A stretch of 5,813 bases of DNA from contig JAITXH010000207.1 of the NCBI GenBank assembly GCA_031284845.1, positions 1 to 5,813 of the forward strand. The letters run 5' to 3'. The stretch's first letter is position 1; the number at the start of each line of letters is the position of its first letter. Below the pieces are notes generated by a model, which saw only the letters and a program-made list of their open reading frames with translations, did no database searches and had not been told where the DNA came from. A program made the translations under genes and the position numbers. Positions 1 to 5,813 of this stretch are shown piece after piece. Source of the stretch: Puniceicoccales bacterium. Lineage in GTDB: Bacteria; Verrucomicrobiota; Verrucomicrobiia; Opitutales; UBA953.

Positions 1-81
1 GATAAGGTCTCCCGCACGTTGTGATCGGTGATGAGGACGCCGATACCCTTTTTTTTCAGGTCGCGCACAATGTGTTGCACA
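1..81. repeat. Direct repeat copy 1, duplicated lptB segment after the lptB stop
   Basis: These 81 bases are identical to 205-285, including the run of eight T at 49-56. The match ends sharply at 81/82. It is cut by the window edge on the left, so the true repeat may be longer. On the minus strand it lies just past the lptB stop codon and, because the offset is 204 bp (68 codons), it stays in the lptB frame. It would encode a second copy of the stretch around the H-switch (ITDHNVRETL), with no start codon of its own visible. It is either part of a tandem duplication or a misassembly at a contig end. Confidence 0.95.
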
Positions 82-83
82 CT

Positions 84-863
84 TCACATGCGAAAGTCTG
101 TGCCCAGATAAAGTTGGCGGCTGTGCGGGTCGTTGATGATGAAATCGGCGCTGCCTTCGATGAGCACGCGCCCTTGGTATATAAGGTAGGCGCGATCCAC
201 GATGGATAAGGTCTCCCGCACGTTGTGATCGGTGATGAGGACGCCGATACCCTTTTTTTTCAGGTCGCGCACAATGTGTTGCACATCGGCGACACTGAGC
301 GGATCCACGCCGCTGAACGGTTCGTCGAGGAGCATGAAGCGCGGGCGGGTGGCGAGCGCCCGCGTGATCTCCAGGCGCCTCCGCTCGCCTCCACTGAGGG
401 TGTAGGCCATCTGGGATGAGAGCTTTGAGAGGCCGAGTTCGTCGAGGAGCGAGGCCACGTAGTCTTTGCGCTCGTTGGCGGGCATGTCCATTGTCTCGAC
501 TACGGCCATGATGTTGTCCCAGACGGTAAGCTTCCGGAAGACGGAGGCCTCTTGCGGCAGGTAGCCCAAGCCGAGTCGGGCGCGTTGCCACATAGGCAGG
601 CGCGTGATGTCGTATCCGTCGAGAAACACCTTGCCGTGTGTGGCGGGGACGAGGCCGACTACCATGTAAAAAGTGGTTGTTTTGCCGGCACCATTCGGAC
701 CGAGCAGGCCGACGACCTCTCCGGCGCTCACGGCGATATTCACATCGTGGACGACTTCCCGTTTTCCGTAATTTTTGCCCAAATTCTGGGTGGAGACGAT
801 TCCCGTTGCGGTGTTGCCGGGGGTGGCGGAGTTGGAGGTGTTGCCGGCGTCGGTGGCGGACAT
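84..863 (-). CDS. lptB: LptB, lipopolysaccharide export ABC transporter ATP-binding protein
   Basis: This is the cytoplasmic ATPase of the LptB2FG(C) machine, which extracts lipopolysaccharide from the inner membrane and drives it across the periplasmic bridge. All ABC ATPase motifs are present (numbering from the ATG, 259 residues): Walker A GPNGAGKT with Lys61, the Q-loop in GYLPQEAS (Gln104), signature LSGGE (156-160), Walker B LLDEP (Asp180, Glu181), and the switch His213 in ITDHNV. The segments GYLPQEAS, ITDHNVRETL and the ending YLG-DF are hallmarks of LptB rather than of general ABC ATPases. Start choice: the frame stays open to a TTG at 902 (272 residues), but the ATG at 863 is preferred. 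Even so, about 20 non-conserved Ser/Thr/Asn-rich residues precede the domain, compared with E. coli LptB (about 241 residues). No clear Shine-Dalgarno is seen at either start. The gene is last of a minus-strand trio after mazG and a metallopeptidase-like gene. lptA, lptC and rpoN are not in view. An internal segment (205-285) is duplicated just beyond the stop. Confidence 0.96.
   Translation of the reverse strand: MSATDAGNTSNSATPGNTATGIVSTQNLGKNYGKREVVHDVNIAVSAGEVVGLLGPNGAGKTTTFYMVVGLVPATHGKVFLDGYDITRLPMWQRARLGLGYLPQEASVFRKLTVWDNIMAVVETMDMPANERKDYVASLLDELGLSKLSSQMAYTLSGGERRRLEITRALATRPRFMLLDEPFSGVDPLSVADVQHIVRDLKKKGIGVLITDHNVRETLSIVDRAYLIYQGRVLIEGSADFIINDPHSRQLYLGTDFRM
205..285. repeat. Direct repeat copy 2, inside lptB
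   Basis: This is the parent copy of the 81 bp exact repeat at 1-81. It lies within lptB and covers roughly residues 194-219, between the D-loop and the region after the switch histidine. It contains an A8 run on the coding strand (253-260) encoding three lysines. Confidence 0.95.
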
Positions 864-991
864 TGTGGTGCGTGGATGGTGTTTGGTTTCTTCTCTTCCC
901 AAAAGAAGAGAATGTCAGGCCTTGGTCAATGGTGCACTCTGCGTGGAGGTGCCTGTTTTGCGGGGCAATCGTTGCCGTGCCGGGCCATTGC

Positions 992-1744
992 TCAAAGTGC
1001 CCGGCCCAAGTCCATCAAAAATCCCCATTGTTTGGACAGTACCTTATCGTTTTCGTGGCAATTGGGGTCCCATTTGGCGAGTTGTGCCCAGAAGAGTCTG
1101 GAGTGGCTCATGTGGAGTCTGTGTGCCAGTTCGTGTAAAATCACGTAGTCTTGCAGGTGCGGTGGCAACAGGAGCAACCTCCAGTTGAGTGATACGGTTC
1201 CGCTGGACGAGCAGGAGCCCCAGCGCCCGCGCTGGTTTCGCACGCTTACGCGGTGGATTGAGATTCCCAGTGGGTTTGCGAGCGCGACTACCCGTGCCTG
1301 TAGCGTCTTCGCTGCCAGCGCGTGCAGCAGTGCCAGCAGGTCTGTCTCCCTCTGCAGGCCTCCCCGGTGGCGGAAAAGCACGGGTTCTTCATTTTCGTAA
1401 TAAATAAAAAAAGGGCGCACGGGTGTCTCTGCGCATTCGAGATTGAGGCGCTTTCCGGACACGCACACCCACGGGGCTTTATCAAGGTATTCTGCGACAG
1501 GCATCGTGGCTGGCCGGGTGTCGCGTCGGGCCAAAGCCTTCAGCAGCCACGCCCGGTTTTTTTGCAGGAAATCCAGGGCAGCGGTTTTTGCTCCACGGTG
1601 CGGTATCGTGATGCGCACCGGGCCTTCATGCGGCACCTTCACTCTGATGCGTTTAGCCAGTGCACTTACCAGCCATATCAGGGAGATGCAGACGGTGCCA
1701 TCCGGCCCGGATAACTCCACGAGATCTGTTTCTTCCGCTGGCAT
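992..1744 (-). CDS. YgjP/DUF45-type M48-like zinc metallopeptidase family protein
   Basis: This is a 250-residue putative zinc-dependent hydrolase of the YgjP (DUF45) group. The diagnostic C-terminal half contains RGRWGSC (172-178), then HELAH (204-208) as the HExxH zinc site with Glu205 as presumed general base. His214 in MSHSRLFW is the likely third ligand, and W-DP (225-227) follows. This order (R-WGSC, then HELAH, then HS--FW, then P) is the family pattern. The N-terminal half resembles the beta-rich part of the family and is less conserved. No signal peptide or membrane segment is evident, so the protein is presumably cytoplasmic. The ATG start at 1744 lies 40 bp after the mazG stop, without a visible Shine-Dalgarno. 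The physiological substrate of this family is, to my knowledge, not established. Membership is seen directly; proteolytic activity is an inference from the zinc motif. The neighbours (mazG upstream, lptB downstream) do not point to a specific role. Confidence 0.88.
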   Translation of the reverse strand: MPAEETDLVELSGPDGTVCISLIWLVSALAKRIRVKVPHEGPVRITIPHRGAKTAALDFLQKNRAWLLKALARRDTRPATMPVAEYLDKAPWVCVSGKRLNLECAETPVRPFFIYYENEEPVLFRHRGGLQRETDLLALLHALAAKTLQARVVALANPLGISIHRVSVRNQRGRWGSCSSSGTVSLNWRLLLLPPHLQDYVILHELAHRLHMSHSRLFWAQLAKWDPNCHENDKVLSKQWGFLMDLGRAL

Positions 1745-1784
1745 TGGAGGCAGGTGTTTTATTAACCCGCTGTTATTTCGCGGA

Positions 1785-2462
1785 TCAGGTATTTTGTGTG
1801 GATGCCAGGGTCTCGCGGATCACATTGCCTGTGTGCCGGCGCAGGGCGCTTTCGGGATCTATGCCCGCTTCGCGGCAAGCGGCTACCCATGTGAACAATT
1901 CCGCACCGGCACGTTCTTCCGTCAGATTTTGCGCGCGTGCTTCAATTGCCGGGCGGTCAACAGAAGCGCCGGTGGGGAGCTTTTTCTTCTGGATGGCTTT
2001 CCATGTCTCCCGTGCTTTGAGCAGAGCAGTGAGAGCCGGGGGCAGGTCTTTAAAAGGGCTGGAAGGTTTCTCTACGGGTTCGGCTTTTGCGGCCCGTTCT
2101 TTGGCTTTGATCTCATCCCATTGTTTGAGCACGGCGGCAGTGTCTTCAGCTTGCGCTGTGCCGAAAACGTGCGGATGGCGCCGGATCATCTTTTCGTTCA
2201 CTTCGCGCGCGACATCGGCGAAGGTGAATTCACCGCGTTCTGCTGTCATTTGTGCGTGCATGACGACGTGCAGGAGCAAGTCGCCAAGTTCTTCGCGCAT
2301 GTGCGGGATGTCGTTTTGATCTATTGTCTCCAGTAATTCGGCAACCTCTTCGATCAAGCAATCGCAGAGCGTTTGGTGTGTTTGTTCACGATCCCACGGG
2401 CATCCGCCCGGAGCGCGCAAGCGGGCGACTGTGGCGACAAGTTCATCTATAGCAGCTGGCAT
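1785..2462 (-). CDS. mazG: MazG family nucleoside triphosphate pyrophosphohydrolase
   Basis: MazG hydrolyses nucleoside triphosphates to monophosphate and pyrophosphate. It is regarded as a house-cleaning enzyme and, in E. coli, as a modulator of stress responses. The N-terminal domain (about 1-115 of 225) is classical: LRAPGGCPWDREQTH (15-29), metal-binding EEVAE (38-42) and EELGD (57-61), then EKMIRRHPHVFG (90-101). A linker rich in Lys, Ala and Glu (about 115-140) leads to a second MazG-like domain that is shortened and eroded. LPPALTALLKA (140-150) and GIDPESALRR (200-209) are recognisable, but the position of the second metal motif reads ERAGA (183-187), and a first EExxE is not visible. 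E. coli MazG is about 263 residues with two domains, so this one is short in its C-terminal half. ATG start at 2462; no Shine-Dalgarno, since the leader is pyrimidine-rich on the coding strand. It heads the minus-strand trio and is divergent from the stress protein gene. Confidence 0.93.
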   Translation of the reverse strand: MPAAIDELVATVARLRAPGGCPWDREQTHQTLCDCLIEEVAELLETIDQNDIPHMREELGDLLLHVVMHAQMTAERGEFTFADVAREVNEKMIRRHPHVFGTAQAEDTAAVLKQWDEIKAKERAAKAEPVEKPSSPFKDLPPALTALLKARETWKAIQKKKLPTGASVDRPAIEARAQNLTEERAGAELFTWVAACREAGIDPESALRRHTGNVIRETLASTQNT

Positions 2463-2598
2463 GGGCGGGAGAAAAACAGGAAACAGGAAATAAGGAACAA
2501 GAAATTTAGAACTCTCGAAATTGCCGTTGCGGAATGCCGATTTTGCCGCACGCTCCTATCCCGCAACTCCAATCAAAATCATCAACTCGTTTCCCCCC
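2463..2598. promoter_or_regulatory. Divergent intergenic region between mazG and the universal stress protein gene
   Basis: This 136 bp gap separates two divergently read starts (mazG ATG at 2462, stress protein ATG at 2599), so promoters for both genes should lie here. I see no convincing sigma70-type -35/-10 pair. The nearest is a weak TAAATT (minus strand, 2503-2508) that could be a mazG -10, without a good -35 partner. The left part (2471-2504) is strikingly purine-rich on the plus strand and contains a short direct repeat. The right part carries repeated TGCCG words (2522, 2535, 2544). The regulatory role is inferred from gene orientation only. Confidence 0.45.
2474..2487. repeat. Short tandem repeat, AAACAGG twice
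   Basis: The heptamer AAACAGG occurs twice back to back. It is followed by the degenerate continuations AAATAAGG and AACAAG, making a purine-rich tract of about 30 bp in the leader of mazG. On the mazG coding strand this is a T/C-rich leader 12-40 bp before the ATG. Function is unknown; it may be a simple slippage tract. Confidence 0.6.
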
Positions 2599-3456
2599 AT
2601 GAAAAAATTACTCGCTTGCATAGACGGTTCACTTTACGGGCAGACTTGCTGCCAATACGCCTCCTGGTTTTCCAGTAAAACTGGCGCACTAGCAGATATG
2701 CTTTATGTCTCGGAGCTTTGGCAATACGAGGCCCCGCTTGTCGCCGATTTCGGCGGCAGTCTCGGTGCCCAGCCTTACATGGGGCTTACGGCCCAGCTTC
2801 GGCAAATCGAGGAAGAGAAGTCCGTCGTCATCAAAGAATATTTGCATGAGAGTTTTGAGAAAGTGGGCTTGGGTTCGCGCATCGTCTTTCACCACCGCAC
2901 GGGTGTGCTCGTAGATAGTATCGGCGAGTTTGAGGGCGGTGAATCTCCGGCGGAGTTGATCATCGTGGGGAAACGCGGCGAGGGCGCCAACATGGCCAAG
3001 GCACACTTGGGAGCGAATATGGAGCGTGTTGTGCGTGCTACATCGCTGCCGTGTTTTGTCGCCAATCGCGAATTTTTTGAGCCGCGCAATCTCCTGCTTG
3101 CGTATGATGGCAGTGAGAGTGCCCACAAAGCCGTCGTCTGGCTCGGGGCAAACAAGGCCGCGTTTGAAGGGCTTGCGCTCCATGTTGTCTCTGTCGCCAA
3201 AGCGGGGGAGGGGGATAAGGCATCGGCACGCCTGAGCATGGCGGAAAGGGCGCTCGTTTCTTTGGGCTTCACTCCCAAATGCCAGGTGCTCACTGGAATT
3301 CCTGCTGATGCTATCTCAGCGTATCAACAAAGCAATGACATCAATCTCCTGCTTATGGGAGCTTACGGGCATTCGCGCATCCGCCGTTTGCTCATCGGCA
3401 GCACGACCACCGAGTTGTTGCAGCGCTGCCGGGTGCCGGTGGTGTTGTTCAGGTAA
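2599..3456 (+). CDS. Universal stress protein with tandem UspA domains
   Basis: This is a 285-residue cytoplasmic protein built from two UspA folds, the architecture of UspE-like tandem proteins. Such proteins bind adenine nucleotides and are linked to stress and starvation survival, but their molecular outputs are often unknown. Domain 1 spans about residues 2-156, starting KKLLACIDGS with Asp9. Domain 2 spans about 163-285, starting NLLLAYDGSESA with Asp170 and ending VPVVLFR. Domain 2 has an intact ATP-binding motif G-2X-G-9X-G-S/T: Gly254, Gly257, Gly267, Ser268 (GAYGHSRIRRLLIGST). Domain 1 has a changed version, GKRG (124-127) followed by ten residues before Gly138 and then Ala instead of Ser/Thr. 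The frame is open back to a TTG at 2521, but the ATG at 2599 begins exactly at the conserved first beta strand and is preferred. Only T- and C-rich bases precede it, with no Shine-Dalgarno. It is the only plus-strand gene: divergent from mazG and convergent with the pta pair. Confidence 0.95.
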   Translation: MKKLLACIDGSLYGQTCCQYASWFSSKTGALADMLYVSELWQYEAPLVADFGGSLGAQPYMGLTAQLRQIEEEKSVVIKEYLHESFEKVGLGSRIVFHHRTGVLVDSIGEFEGGESPAELIIVGKRGEGANMAKAHLGANMERVVRATSLPCFVANREFFEPRNLLLAYDGSESAHKAVVWLGANKAAFEGLALHVVSVAKAGEGDKASARLSMAERALVSLGFTPKCQVLTGIPADAISAYQQSNDINLLLMGAYGHSRIRRLLIGSTTTELLQRCRVPVVLFR

Positions 3457-3493
3457 CAGGCGAGGGAGAGAGGGTTCTAGGCTGCCCGGCACC

Positions 3494-4663
3494 TTAGAGC
3501 ATTTTTAACAAAGCGGGCAGGTCTATGTTTTCCTGAATAAGACTTTCGATTACGGGGATTTTATCCGCGTCCTCCGGCTGTGTTTTGACCGTCATGTTGT
3601 TTATCTTGGTGGTGACGGCAAAGCTCTCGGCATCGGTGCCGACGACGGGGATGCTTGTCTGGCGCAGCATCTCGAGCAGGCGGGCATTGGGGTGCAAATT
3701 GTTTGTGAGGATTATGCCGCAGGCTACCGTAGAGTTATGCACGCCTGCACTCGCGATCAACGAGAAGAGGAGGTCCTCGCGGTCACCGGGCATGATGACA
3801 AGCACGCCCGGGCCGAGATACTCTGAAATGGTGTTTGCGGACATCGCCCCCATGATGACTTTTTGGATGCGCTCGCCCGCATGTTGCAGGGGGCGATGAA
3901 GCCAGCGTCCGTCTATTTCCTGGACGATCTGGGCGAGGTTGGGCTTGGCAAGGCGTTCGCGCAGCGGCAGGACGCCGAGGAGGGGCACACCGAGCCGGGC
4001 AAGCCCTTTGCCCACATACTCGCGGATGAACTCTATTTTGTCGGGCAGCACTTTGTTCAAAATCACACCGATGCATTCCACTCCCATTTTGTCAAAAAGC
4101 GCTTTGTTAATGGCGACTTCATCCACGGGTTTGCCTATGCCGCCGCCTGCCACGATGAGGCATTTGGATTTCAGCAAATGGGCGTTGGATGCGTTGGAAC
4201 AGTCGAATATCGCACCGACGCCGGCGTGGCCCGAACCTTCGATGATGATGATGTCTTTTTCGTAAGCGGAGCGGTCAAAGGCACGGCAAATCTTATCCAC
4301 AACCTGCGGACGCAGGGCGTCCGGATTGTCGAGGTAGCGCCGCGTGAATGCGGGGTCTATCGCCACCGGACTCATGGCGGCGATGGGGATGTTTACGTCG
4401 TAAATTTTGTTGATGAGCTGCGTGTCCTCATCCACCGAAACGTTATCTACGACGATGAGCCGTTGGGCAATGGGCTTGATGTAGCCTGTCCTGTAACCGA
4501 GGGCGTGCAAGGCGCCGTAGAGTCCGAGGCAAGTGGTGGTCTTGCCGTCGTTCATACGGGTCGCTGCGACAAATATCCGCGGGGTTGAGGTATTGAGCGG
4601 TTCCTTGAGCAGACCGGGAACGTCTTTAGCGAAGCGGGGTGCCTGTGGAGAGGCGAATGGCAT
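3494..4663 (-). CDS. Stand-alone BioD-like P-loop plus DRTGG domain protein (N-terminal half of long-type Pta)
   Basis: This 389-residue protein corresponds to the regulatory N-terminal part of long phosphotransacetylases, here as its own gene. Residues about 28-250 form a BioD/cobyrinate-synthase-like P-loop fold. The nucleotide loop is ATRMNDGKTTT (Lys41), with Ala34 where BioD proteins have the first Gly. The adjacent GYIKPIAQ (60-67) matches E. coli Pta, and EGSGHAGVGAIFDCSNA (142-158) and the NK pair (203-204) are family features. Residues about 270-389 form a DRTGG domain with VIMPGDREDL (289-298). The ATG at 4663 lies 16 bp after the pta stop, implying co-transcription. The frame is open further to an ATG at 4735 and a GTG at 4825, both inside pta, but the extra residues are Pro/Ser/Thr-rich and look like shadow coding. 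In E. coli Pta the equivalent region influences oligomerisation and allosteric control by metabolites. A similar in-trans role on the neighbouring Pta is an inference. It has no acetyltransferase domain itself. Confidence 0.9.
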   Translation of the reverse strand: MPFASPQAPRFAKDVPGLLKEPLNTSTPRIFVAATRMNDGKTTTCLGLYGALHALGYRTGYIKPIAQRLIVVDNVSVDEDTQLINKIYDVNIPIAAMSPVAIDPAFTRRYLDNPDALRPQVVDKICRAFDRSAYEKDIIIIEGSGHAGVGAIFDCSNASNAHLLKSKCLIVAGGGIGKPVDEVAINKALFDKMGVECIGVILNKVLPDKIEFIREYVGKGLARLGVPLLGVLPLRERLAKPNLAQIVQEIDGRWLHRPLQHAGERIQKVIMGAMSANTISEYLGPGVLVIMPGDREDLLFSLIASAGVHNSTVACGIILTNNLHPNARLLEMLRQTSIPVVGTDAESFAVTTKINNMTVKTQPEDADKIPVIESLIQENIDLPALLKML

Positions 4664-4679
4664 GGTTGTGGTGAAGGAT

Positions 4680-5777
4680 TCAGGCCTGTTCTGGCGCGGT
4701 GCCCGGAATGCTTTCTCCTTCTCCGGTGTTGGCATTCTGAGAGACGATGGATGCGAGGTAATGGCGGTCAACAGCCTGAGCGGCGACGATGACGGAGGTG
4801 CCGAAGATGTCGTGGGCGCTGGCACCGCGTGAGATTTCTGCTGCGGGGCGGTCCAGTCCGGTGAGTATTTGCCCGTAGGCGGGGATGTTGGAAATGATCT
4901 GCACCATTTTTGATGCGATGTTGCCCGAGTTGAGATCGGGAAAAACGAGGACGTTGGCCTGCCCGGCGACGGAGCTTTCGATGTCCTTCACGGCTGCTGT
5001 GAAAGGATCCAGGGCAGCATCCACTTGCAGTTCTCCGTCAATTTCTACCGGCATGTCGAAGAGTTTGGATTTTGCTTTGGCGGCCAAGGTGGCGGCTTTG
5101 ATACGGGCGATGGACGAGTGGTGCCCGGAGCCGGAAGACTTAGTCGTGTAGGCGAGCAGTGCGACGCGGGGGGGCTGGTTGGTAAGGTGATAGGCGAGCA
5201 TCGCAGTCGTGCAGGCTATGTCGGCAAGTTGTTCGGCGGTCGGCTCCGGGATGACTGCACAGTCGGCGAGAAAGAGCGCACCGTCTATGCCGAACTTGCC
5301 GTCTTCCATTTCCAGAATTTGCATGGAGGAGACGGTCTCTACGCCGGGCTGGCGCGGGAGGATTTGCAGGATGGGGCGCAGCCCGCTGGCCGGGCCGACA
5401 GTGGCCCCGGATACCATGGCGTCGGCACCGCCGGTAGCGACCATCATGGCGGCGAAATAGTTGGGGCTGGCGAGGTATTCCACGGCTTCGTGTTCTTTGA
5501 GGTCACCGAAGCGCTGGAGTCCTCGGAATTTGGCGACGTAGCCTGGCAGTTCTTCGCTGCGCGCCGGCTCGACGATGCGGATGCCGTCGAGCTTGATGTT
5601 GAGCCTGGCGGCATTGATTTTGATGCGTGTGCGGTCTCCGATTAGAATGGGGACGCCGAGACGCCGGGTAGAGAACTGGCGGGCGGCTTGGATGATGCGC
5701 GGGTCAGCACCTTCGGGATAAACGACGCGTTTGGGATGATTTTGCAGACGGACTGAAAGCCGATTGATGAGCGACAT
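4680..5777 (-). CDS. pta: Phosphate acetyltransferase, catalytic domain only
   Basis: This enzyme interconverts acetyl-CoA plus phosphate with acetyl phosphate plus CoA (EC 2.3.1.8), normally paired with acetate kinase for acetate excretion or assimilation. The 365-residue protein is the short type, comprising the PTA_PTB domain alone. Conserved blocks: YPEGADPRIIQAA (20-32), AMVSGATVGPASGLRPILQI (120-139), DCAVIPEPTAEQLADIA (172-188), DGELQVDAAL (247-256), VFPDLNSGNIASKMVQ (278-293), and the active-site block SRGASAHD with Ser316, Arg317 and Asp323. The last matches the catalytic Ser-Arg and Asp of the Methanosarcina enzyme. The C-terminal tail (about 348-365) is Gly/Glu/Pro-rich and non-conserved. 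ATG start at 5777, followed directly by a typical N-terminus; no Shine-Dalgarno is seen. The 36 bp between this start and the window edge show nothing I can name. Acetate kinase is not in the window. The P-loop/DRTGG partner follows at once. Specificity for acetyl rather than butyryl groups is inferred from the block sequences. Confidence 0.95.
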   Translation of the reverse strand: MSLINRLSVRLQNHPKRVVYPEGADPRIIQAARQFSTRRLGVPILIGDRTRIKINAARLNIKLDGIRIVEPARSEELPGYVAKFRGLQRFGDLKEHEAVEYLASPNYFAAMMVATGGADAMVSGATVGPASGLRPILQILPRQPGVETVSSMQILEMEDGKFGIDGALFLADCAVIPEPTAEQLADIACTTAMLAYHLTNQPPRVALLAYTTKSSGSGHHSSIARIKAATLAAKAKSKLFDMPVEIDGELQVDAALDPFTAAVKDIESSVAGQANVLVFPDLNSGNIASKMVQIISNIPAYGQILTGLDRPAAEISRGASAHDIFGTSVIVAAQAVDRHYLASIVSQNANTGEGESIPGTAPEQA

Positions 5778-5813
5778 GTTCTGGGGGTGTTTATGTGTTA
5801 TGAAAAGCGGAGC

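Noticed and set aside
964..976. Small hairpin GGCAA-TCG-TTGCC between the metallopeptidase-like gene and lptB
   Set aside because: The stem is only 5 bp and there is no T-tract on either strand, so neither a terminator nor an RNA element can be supported.
552..1148. Plus-strand open frame of about 198 codons spanning lptB and the next gene
   Set aside because: It is antisense to the lptB Walker A region and crosses two unrelated minus-strand genes, so it is a shadow.
1768..1783. CCGC...GCGG inverted repeat just after the mazG stop
   Set aside because: A four-pair stem with a loop of about eight bases is expected by chance, and the genes look co-oriented and possibly co-transcribed.
1443..2336. 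Long plus-strand open frame of about 297 codons
   Set aside because: It runs antisense across both the metallopeptidase-like gene and mazG, which have clear family motifs on the minus strand. Its translation is Cys/Arg/Phe-rich with no recognisable domain.
3432..3493. Inverted repeat GGTGCCGG / CCGGCACC around the convergent stops of the stress protein and DRTGG genes, considered as a bidirectional terminator
   Set aside because: The arms are 8 bp but about 46 bp apart, one arm lies inside the coding region, and no T-run follows directly. It is too weak to call a terminator.
3863..4588. Plus-strand open frame of about 241 codons
   Set aside because: It is antisense to the BioD-like/DRTGG gene, whose minus-strand motifs are unmistakable. 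The open frame is a by-product of codon bias.
5025..5645. Plus-strand open frame of about 206 codons
   Set aside because: It lies opposite the conserved catalytic core of pta, and its Gly/Asp/Val-rich translation matches no family I know.
1..5813. CRISPR array, tRNA or rRNA gene, insertion sequence, or novel defence or mobile system
   Set aside because: I found no regularly spaced repeats, cloverleaf-like sequences, transposase motifs or terminal inverted repeats. All sizeable coding regions match housekeeping or stress families.

Overview
This window carries six complete protein-coding genes and one repeat anomaly at its left edge. The organism is Gram-negative: it has LptB, the ATPase of lipopolysaccharide export. 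The DNA is moderately GC-rich by eye. Clear Shine-Dalgarno sequences are lacking before most starts, and the phosphotransacetylase is split into two genes. I tentatively suggest Verrucomicrobiota (Opitutae-like) or a similar lineage, but this is an impression from the gene set and not a tested assignment.

Left half (84-2462, minus strand): three genes read right to left, namely mazG (house-cleaning NTP pyrophosphohydrolase), a YgjP/DUF45-type zinc metallopeptidase-like protein, and lptB. The gaps are about 40 bp and about 130 bp, so they may form a co-transcribed group, though no functional link is obvious. Downstream of the lptB stop, the first 81 bp of the window exactly duplicate an internal lptB segment (205-285). 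The offset of 204 bp keeps the copy in the same reading frame. This is either the edge of a tandem duplication or an assembly artefact.

Middle (2463-3456): a 136 bp divergent intergenic region with a small purine-rich direct repeat separates mazG from a plus-strand tandem-domain universal stress protein.

Right half (3494-5777, minus strand): the phosphate acetyltransferase catalytic protein (pta) is followed 16 bp later by a separate protein made of a BioD-like P-loop domain plus a DRTGG domain. In E. coli-type Pta these domains are fused in the opposite order within one long polypeptide. The two genes probably work together in acetyl-CoA/acetyl-phosphate interconversion, with the second as a candidate regulatory or nucleotide-sensing partner. 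They converge with the stress protein gene across a 37 bp gap.

No stretch of 300 bp or more lacks a gene. I saw no tRNA, rRNA, CRISPR array, insertion sequence or convincing intrinsic terminator. Most of the window is ordinary housekeeping content, and I do not see a clearly new biological system in it.
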